Origin: Anas platyrhynchos
Lineage: Eukaryota; Chordata; Aves; Anseriformes; Anatidae
DNA: 64,000 bases
Reading direction: 5' to 3'
NCBI RefSeq assembly: GCF_047663525.1
Contig: NC_092611.1
Location: 9,089,001 to 9,153,000 of the forward strand
Part shown: piece after piece, positions 61,801 to 64,000 of the stretch
How positions within the stretch are numbered: the first letter of the stretch is position 1
How the letters are laid out: every line of letters begins with the position of its first letter
Position numbers and translations under genes: made by a program
Notes under the pieces: generated by a model
The model's input: the letters and a program-made list of their open reading frames with translations, nothing else
Database searches by the model: none
What the model was told of the DNA's origin: nothing

Positions 61801-63459
61801 TGCCACAAAAACACTCATCCAAAAGAGAGCTCGGCTGCGGCCAGCTTTATGTGGAGGACACGCAGCAGCACCTGCTTCCTCCGTGCTGATGGTGAGCTCC
61901 TTGCTGGGCTCGCTGCGGCCGATCTTGTTGAAGGAGTACATGCGGATGCTGTACACCGAGGCGGGGTGGAGGTCCACGATGTTCGCCTGGTTGATGGTCG
62001 GGGAGATGTTGCGTGTAGACTGCTTAAAATCCCAGGGATCTAGAAAAACAGGGAAATAAGAAAGGGGATTCAGCACCCGAACGCCATCCCCTGGGCTGTG
62101 GCACCAGGAGGGACGTGTCCCCATGCCGGGCAGGTGGATGCTGAAGTCCCCAAAGGCTTTCACAGTGGGGTCCCCCACCAGAGATGCTGCGTCCCCCTCT
62201 TTGCTGTTGTGTGGCTCGCGGTTTGGCTCTTTGCAAACATTGTCTCTTTAAATATTCCCTTTCAAATGCTCCCATCTAACATAAATTACCATATTTCACG
62301 AATGCCGCTCTCTCCTTTCTTCATCAAAGGAGCCGGGGTGCAGAACATTCCCTTTACGGGGGTGATGGGGCCAGCTCTGCACCTGCCGGCACAGCCCGGC
62401 CCCAGGGAGCAGCTGAGCCCTGCCCACGGGGGGGGCCACCAGCACCTACCGGACTTGTTCTTGTACTCGATGTCGAAGCCGGTGATGATGCTGTTCCCGT
62501 CGAACCGCTGTGTCCATCGCAAGTTCATGCTCCGGGCTTTCACCTCGCGGATCTCCAGCTCCGGAGGGTCAGGGGGCTCTTGGGGAGACACAGGGAGGTC
62601 AGGAGGCAAAGTGCAGGGTGAAAGGGAGAGAAAAGCCCCAGGAACAGCGGGACCCCGTGAAGCTTTGCCACATCCCACACCCCGTGTGCGAGTTCCCATT
62701 CCTTCAGCAGCCTGCGGCCCTCCTGGGTTTGGTGATGGGCAGCGCACAGGGGCGCGTACCTTGGACGGTGAGCTGGATCAGGCCTCTGTCTTCACCATAT
62801 GAGTTGATCGCGTGACAGGAGAAGAAGACCGAGTCCCCGCGGTCAGCTGGTTTCAGCTAGGAATATTTTGGGGAGAAGAAAGGAGCCAGCTCAGCCTCAG
62901 CTGCCCTGAGCCCCCATCTTCCTGCAGGGACCCCAGCCTGCTCCTGCCTTGGGGAGCTGTGCCTGTGGGCGCAGGTTGCCCCAGAGCCCTACCCTCTGCT
63001 CAGGTGTGCACAGAGCTTTTATTCTTTGAGGTGTCCCTGGTGCTGCCCAACACCTTTAGAACCAGATCCCATTGACAGGAAGGCAAAATTTAATGCAAGG
63101 CCAACATAACCCACTGGATTTCATTTTCAGGGCCATCCCAGCACGAGAGCAGAGGCTGGTTTTAGCTCTTTGCAGGCACCACAAGCAGCTTTTCTGCCTT
63201 CACTGCCCCTGTGCCAGACGTGAAAAGATGCTTGGGACCCCCGCAGCCCAGCCCCTCACCTTGAGGGTGGAGATGACCTCGTCTCCGTTGTCCTTGGTGG
63301 TGATGGCGTAGCGCATGTTGCGGTCGGGGTCGATGACGGTGTCGCCCTTCTCCCAGCGGATGATGATGGGCCGCTCGCCCCGCGCCGTGCAGTTCAGCTC
63401 CTTGCTCTGCCCCTTGATGGCGATGGTGGTGTTGGGGTGGGACGTGATCATGGCAGGGA
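49439..63459 (-). CDS. DSCAML1: DSCAML1, DSCAM-like 1 (22 exons, C-terminal 1259 residues)
   Basis: DSCAML1 is a single-pass neuronal adhesion protein of the Ig superfamily that binds itself and controls cell spacing and dendrite patterning. The exons, in transcript order, are 63260-63459, 62760-62856, 62450-62578, 61872-62039, 61679-61749, 60285-60525, 59405-59551, 59177-59332, 57998-58137, 56515-56668, 56214-56331, 55944-56107, 55757-55855, 54108-54296, 53410-53697, 53171-53326, 52996-53026, 52678-52796, 52261-52413, 51905-52099, 51346-51657 and 49439-49893. They sum to 3782 bases, begin with two bases of a split codon, and stay in frame to the TAG stop. The protein is very close to human DSCAML1 as I remember it. 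It covers Ig9, FN3 1-4, Ig10, FN3 5-6, the membrane span and the cytoplasmic tail. The signal peptide and the first eight Ig domains lie past the right edge. Confidence 0.95.
50100..51170. repeat. Degenerate short-motif repeat island in the last DSCAML1 intron
   Basis: About 1 kb of the intron between 49893 and 51346 is made of short, drifting, related words. From about 50290 to 50500 the word AAACATCTGG(C) and its variants (ACATCTGG, AAACCTCTGG, AAACACCTGG) recur every 10 to 40 bases. From about 50540 to 51150 the theme changes to (A)GAATCTGTCAGGATCT and ATTAAAACCTATTAG, with many AGATTCTGACAGATT-like half palindromes. No single unit length fits throughout. Several frames stay open here because the words lack stops. 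No known element was recognised. Confidence 0.65.
51346..51657 (-). CDS. DSCAML1: DSCAML1 cytoplasmic exon (penultimate)
   Basis: A 312-base exon encoding [20 protein letters not shown], then [36 protein letters not shown] and [20 protein letters not shown]. The donor is AAGA|GTACGT. The split codon A|GC restores Ser at the join to the last exon, as in human ([10 protein letters not shown]). Confidence 0.93.
51905..53026 (-). CDS. DSCAML1: DSCAML1 cytoplasmic exons (membrane-proximal)
   Basis: The exons are 52996-53026 (a 31-base microexon, [10 protein letters not shown]), 52678-52796 ([20 protein letters not shown] and [14 protein letters not shown]), 52261-52413 ([20 protein letters not shown] and [20 protein letters not shown]) and 51905-52099 ([20 protein letters not shown], then [20 protein letters not shown]). 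All are highly conserved with human. A/T-rich runs and T/C-rich tracts serve as acceptors. The microexon is supported by phase on both sides. Confidence 0.93.
53171..53326 (-). CDS. DSCAML1: DSCAML1 transmembrane exon
   Basis: A 156-base exon. [16 protein letters not shown] precedes the hydrophobic span [20 protein letters not shown], which ends in Ile and a basic stop-transfer stretch ([13 protein letters not shown]). It agrees with the human membrane span at nearly every position. Confidence 0.95.
53410..53697 (-). CDS. DSCAML1: DSCAML1 FN3 domain 6
   Basis: A single 288-base exon. [20 protein letters not shown], then [20 protein letters not shown] and [20 protein letters not shown], then [20 protein letters not shown]. 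It is the last extracellular domain before the membrane and contains the Cys pair typical of this DSCAM domain. Confidence 0.93.
54108..55855 (-). CDS. DSCAML1: DSCAML1 FN3 domain 5
   Basis: Exons 55757-55855 and 54108-54296. [20 protein letters not shown] with [10 protein letters not shown] is followed by [40 protein letters not shown] and [14 protein letters not shown]. It matches human DSCAML1 closely. The 1460-base intron holds a hexamer minisatellite, a 29-base T-run and an AT-rich block. Confidence 0.93.
54383..54435 (-). repeat. (CCCCRT)n hexamer repeat in a DSCAML1 intron
   Basis: Fifty-three bases of CCCCAT and CCCCGT units, eight full hexamers and a remainder. On the transcribed sense (minus) strand this reads as nine runs of GGGG separated by two bases, a strong G-quadruplex candidate in the intron between the two FN3-5 exons. 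Confidence 0.9.
55047..55075 (-). repeat. Homopolymer T29 (A29 on the DSCAML1 sense strand)
   Basis: Twenty-nine T residues on the plus strand. It may be a retroposed poly(A) tail, but no body or target duplication was recognised beside it. Confidence 0.8.
55320..55560 (-). promoter_or_regulatory. AT-rich block, candidate conserved non-coding element
   Basis: An AT-rich island inside GC-rich intronic DNA with many TAATTA, ATTTATTTG and AATTAATTG words, of the kind found in homeodomain-bound enhancers. It has no open frame and no repeat signature. Conservation is inferred from appearance. Confidence 0.4.
55944..56331 (-). CDS. DSCAML1: DSCAML1 Ig domain 10
   Basis: Exons 56214-56331 and 55944-56107. 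[20 protein letters not shown], then [18 protein letters not shown] and [19 protein letters not shown], then [18 protein letters not shown]. Both Ig cysteines (LPC and YYTC), the Trp of IKW and the DSGYYTC motif are present. This is the Ig domain that sits between FN3 4 and FN3 5 in the DSCAM family. Confidence 0.93.
56515..58137 (-). CDS. DSCAML1: DSCAML1 FN3 domain 4
   Basis: Exons 57998-58137 and 56515-56668. [20 protein letters not shown] and [20 protein letters not shown] are followed by [20 protein letters not shown], then [19 protein letters not shown]. The acceptor used is CTCCTTCAG|TTCCAGG. With the preceding A this makes an Ile codon where human has Val. The intron between the exons starts with a G-rich hexamer tract only 8 bases from the donor. 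Confidence 0.92.
57440..57740 (-). promoter_or_regulatory. AT-rich block, candidate conserved non-coding element
   Basis: A non-repetitive AT-rich stretch of about 300 bases in the GC-rich intron between the FN3-4 exons, with words such as TATGAATATTGTATAG, AAATGACAGTTTTGACA (TGACAG is a TALE-homeodomain core) and TTGATGAAAAGATTATG. Sharp borders against GC-rich flanks suggest a selected element. Confidence 0.4.
57966..57989 (-). repeat. Hexamer G-tract next to a DSCAML1 splice donor
   Basis: CCCCAT/CCCCGT repeated four times. In the sense orientation it reads GGGGAT/GGGGAC and begins 8 bases after the donor GTGAGG at 57997. Four G4 runs with 2-base loops could fold into a quadruplex beside the 5' splice site. 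Confidence 0.85.
58270..58520 (-). promoter_or_regulatory. Mixed GC/AT block, weak candidate non-coding element
   Basis: The stretch ends in TAAATATTTAAATATCTGCAC and an A-rich run with an AATAAATAAA-like tail (about 58501-58522). Part of it has the look of conserved enhancer sequence (CAGCCCGGGTTTAGAAGCAG, TCCTTAATCCGC), but the evidence is thin. Confidence 0.25.
59177..59551 (-). CDS. DSCAML1: DSCAML1 FN3 domain 3
   Basis: Exons 59405-59551 and 59177-59332. [20 protein letters not shown], then [20 protein letters not shown] and [20 protein letters not shown], then [20 protein letters not shown]. The intron between the exons is only 72 bases. Confidence 0.93.
59870..60200 (-). promoter_or_regulatory. 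AT-rich block, candidate conserved non-coding element
   Basis: About 330 bases of AT-rich unique sequence (GATAATGCATCACCGTAACG, ATGATTATTGTTTCATATTA, TGTAATTAGGGACC, TTAATTAAGTATG). It lies between a GC-rich intron half and the FN3-2 exon at 60285. Octamer-like ATGCAT and many TAAT cores are present. Confidence 0.45.
60285..61749 (-). CDS. DSCAML1: DSCAML1 FN3 domain 2
   Basis: Exons 61679-61749 and 60285-60525. [20 protein letters not shown] and WK are followed by [20 protein letters not shown], then [20 protein letters not shown] and [16 protein letters not shown]. It matches human almost residue for residue. The 1153-base intron between the exons holds a large AT-rich block. Confidence 0.93.
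60870..61335 (-). promoter_or_regulatory. Large AT-rich block, candidate conserved non-coding element
   Basis: About 465 bases of AT-rich, non-repetitive DNA with repeated homeodomain and SOX/octamer-like words (ATTTGCAAT complement, TAATC, ATTTTATTTTTCATTATG, AATTAGCTTGTTATC). It is strongly set off from the GC-rich flanks. In appearance it is the best enhancer-like block of this gene in the window. Confidence 0.5.
61872..62578 (-). CDS. DSCAML1: DSCAML1 FN3 domain 1
   Basis: Exons 62450-62578 and 61872-62039. The domain runs from [20 protein letters not shown] and [19 protein letters not shown] through [20 protein letters not shown] to [14 protein letters not shown]. The FN3 landmarks, Trp in the LRW strand and Tyr in SVYSIRMY, are present. 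The donor after 61872 is CAG|GTGCTG, weak beyond the GT. Confidence 0.92.
62200..62345 (-). promoter_or_regulatory. Candidate conserved non-coding element
   Basis: A short AT-rich block (TTTGCAAACATTGTCTCTTT, TAAATATTCCC, ATAAATTACCATATTTC) in the intron between the FN3-1 exons. It contains SOX-like ATTGT and paired TTTGCAAA words. Confidence 0.35.
62760..63459 (-). CDS. DSCAML1: DSCAML1 Ig domain 9
   Basis: Exons 63260-63459 and 62760-62856. The sequence [20 protein letters not shown], then [19 protein letters not shown], then [20 protein letters not shown] has both Ig cysteines (LNC and FFSC), the core Trp in IRWEKG and the DxGxYxC-like [10 protein letters not shown]. It is nearly identical to human DSCAML1. 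The junction between the exons is phase 0. Confidence 0.93.
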
Positions 63460-63569
63460 CTGCGGGAGGGAGACGGGGGTCAGCACCCCCTCGGCTCGCC
63501 TGGTGGGCACGGCCGCAGCCCCCAGACCCCCGTGGGGAGGCGGTGGGTGCGGGGCTCACCGAGAGGCCG

Positions 63570-63860
63570 TGCAGCCCGAAGTGGAATCGTTTCGCTGCAT
63601 TATACGGCTCAGGATCATAAAATAATGAAGCAGATAAATTTTATAATGCATAGCATTACACCGGGGTAGACAATAAAACGTGAAAGACAAATAACCAAGC
63701 GCACACTATAATGAAGAGAAAGCCTCCAGTCTGAGACGTGCGGGTATGAATTATTGACTAAGGTTTTACACTCCCGAGGATGAGAGGAAGAATGTTTTCC
63801 ATCACAGATTTGCATAATTCACTCGTATAAACCTGGGCAGAATATAGAGCGCGATTCCAC
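63570..63860 (-). promoter_or_regulatory. AT-rich block upstream of the Ig9 exon, candidate conserved non-coding element
   Basis: About 290 bases of AT-rich unique sequence in the intron beyond 63459 (AAATAATGAAGCAGATAAAT, TATAATGCATAGCATTAC, ATGAATTATTGAC). It resembles the other blocks in this gene. Confidence 0.4.
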
Positions 63861-64000
63861 ATCAGCAAGGCAGCTTTTGCATTGCAGATGCCGGAGAAAT
63901 TTCCCCCCCACACCCCCTCGAAGATTCACCCGAAGATGCAAAGCAGGGGAGGGGAGCCCCCAGCCGTGCCCGCCGCCCACCCGGGCGCAGCACCCTGCGG

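Overview
The window looks like bird nuclear DNA, probably from a GC-rich microchromosome. The genes are vertebrate and split by GT-AG introns, but the introns are short. CpG-rich stretches alternate with AT-rich islands, and I recognised no long interspersed element. The gene order BACE1 (minus) - CEP164 (plus) - small IQ-motif gene (plus) - DSCAML1 (minus) matches, apart from the small gene, the human 11q23.3 order as I remember it. That region corresponds to chicken chromosome 24, again from memory. The exact species cannot be read from the sequence.

Layout. 1-2704: BACE1 exon 1 and part of intron 1, minus strand. 2705-3700: CpG-rich head-to-head promoter between BACE1 and CEP164. It holds three perfect RFX X-box matches and a fourth with one mismatch, two CCAAT boxes, a ZNF143-like site, a heptamer repeat and a 28-codon upstream ORF in the BACE1 leader. 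4063-38940: complete CEP164 coding region. I reconstructed 31 coding exons whose phases agree throughout, giving about 1993 residues; 561 of these come from one very large exon that I do not know from the mammalian protein. 39217-43590: intergenic. 43591-46010: a four-exon gene for a 112-residue protein with a hydrophobic N-terminus and a PCP4-like IQ motif, which I could not name. 46011-49014: intergenic, between convergent genes. 49015-63459 and beyond the right edge: DSCAML1, minus strand. Twenty-two exons encode the last 1259 residues or so: Ig9, four FN3 domains, Ig10, two FN3 domains, the membrane span and the cytoplasmic tail. The 5' part of the gene lies outside the window.

The genes do not form one pathway. 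CEP164 builds distal appendages of the mother centriole and is needed for ciliogenesis, which fits the RFX sites in its promoter. BACE1 is a membrane aspartic protease. DSCAML1 is a neuronal homophilic adhesion molecule. Its introns contain AT-rich blocks that look like conserved enhancers, and one intron holds an unusual degenerate repeat island. All exon boundaries were read by eye from splice sites, reading frame and remembered human protein sequence. No alignment or database search was run.
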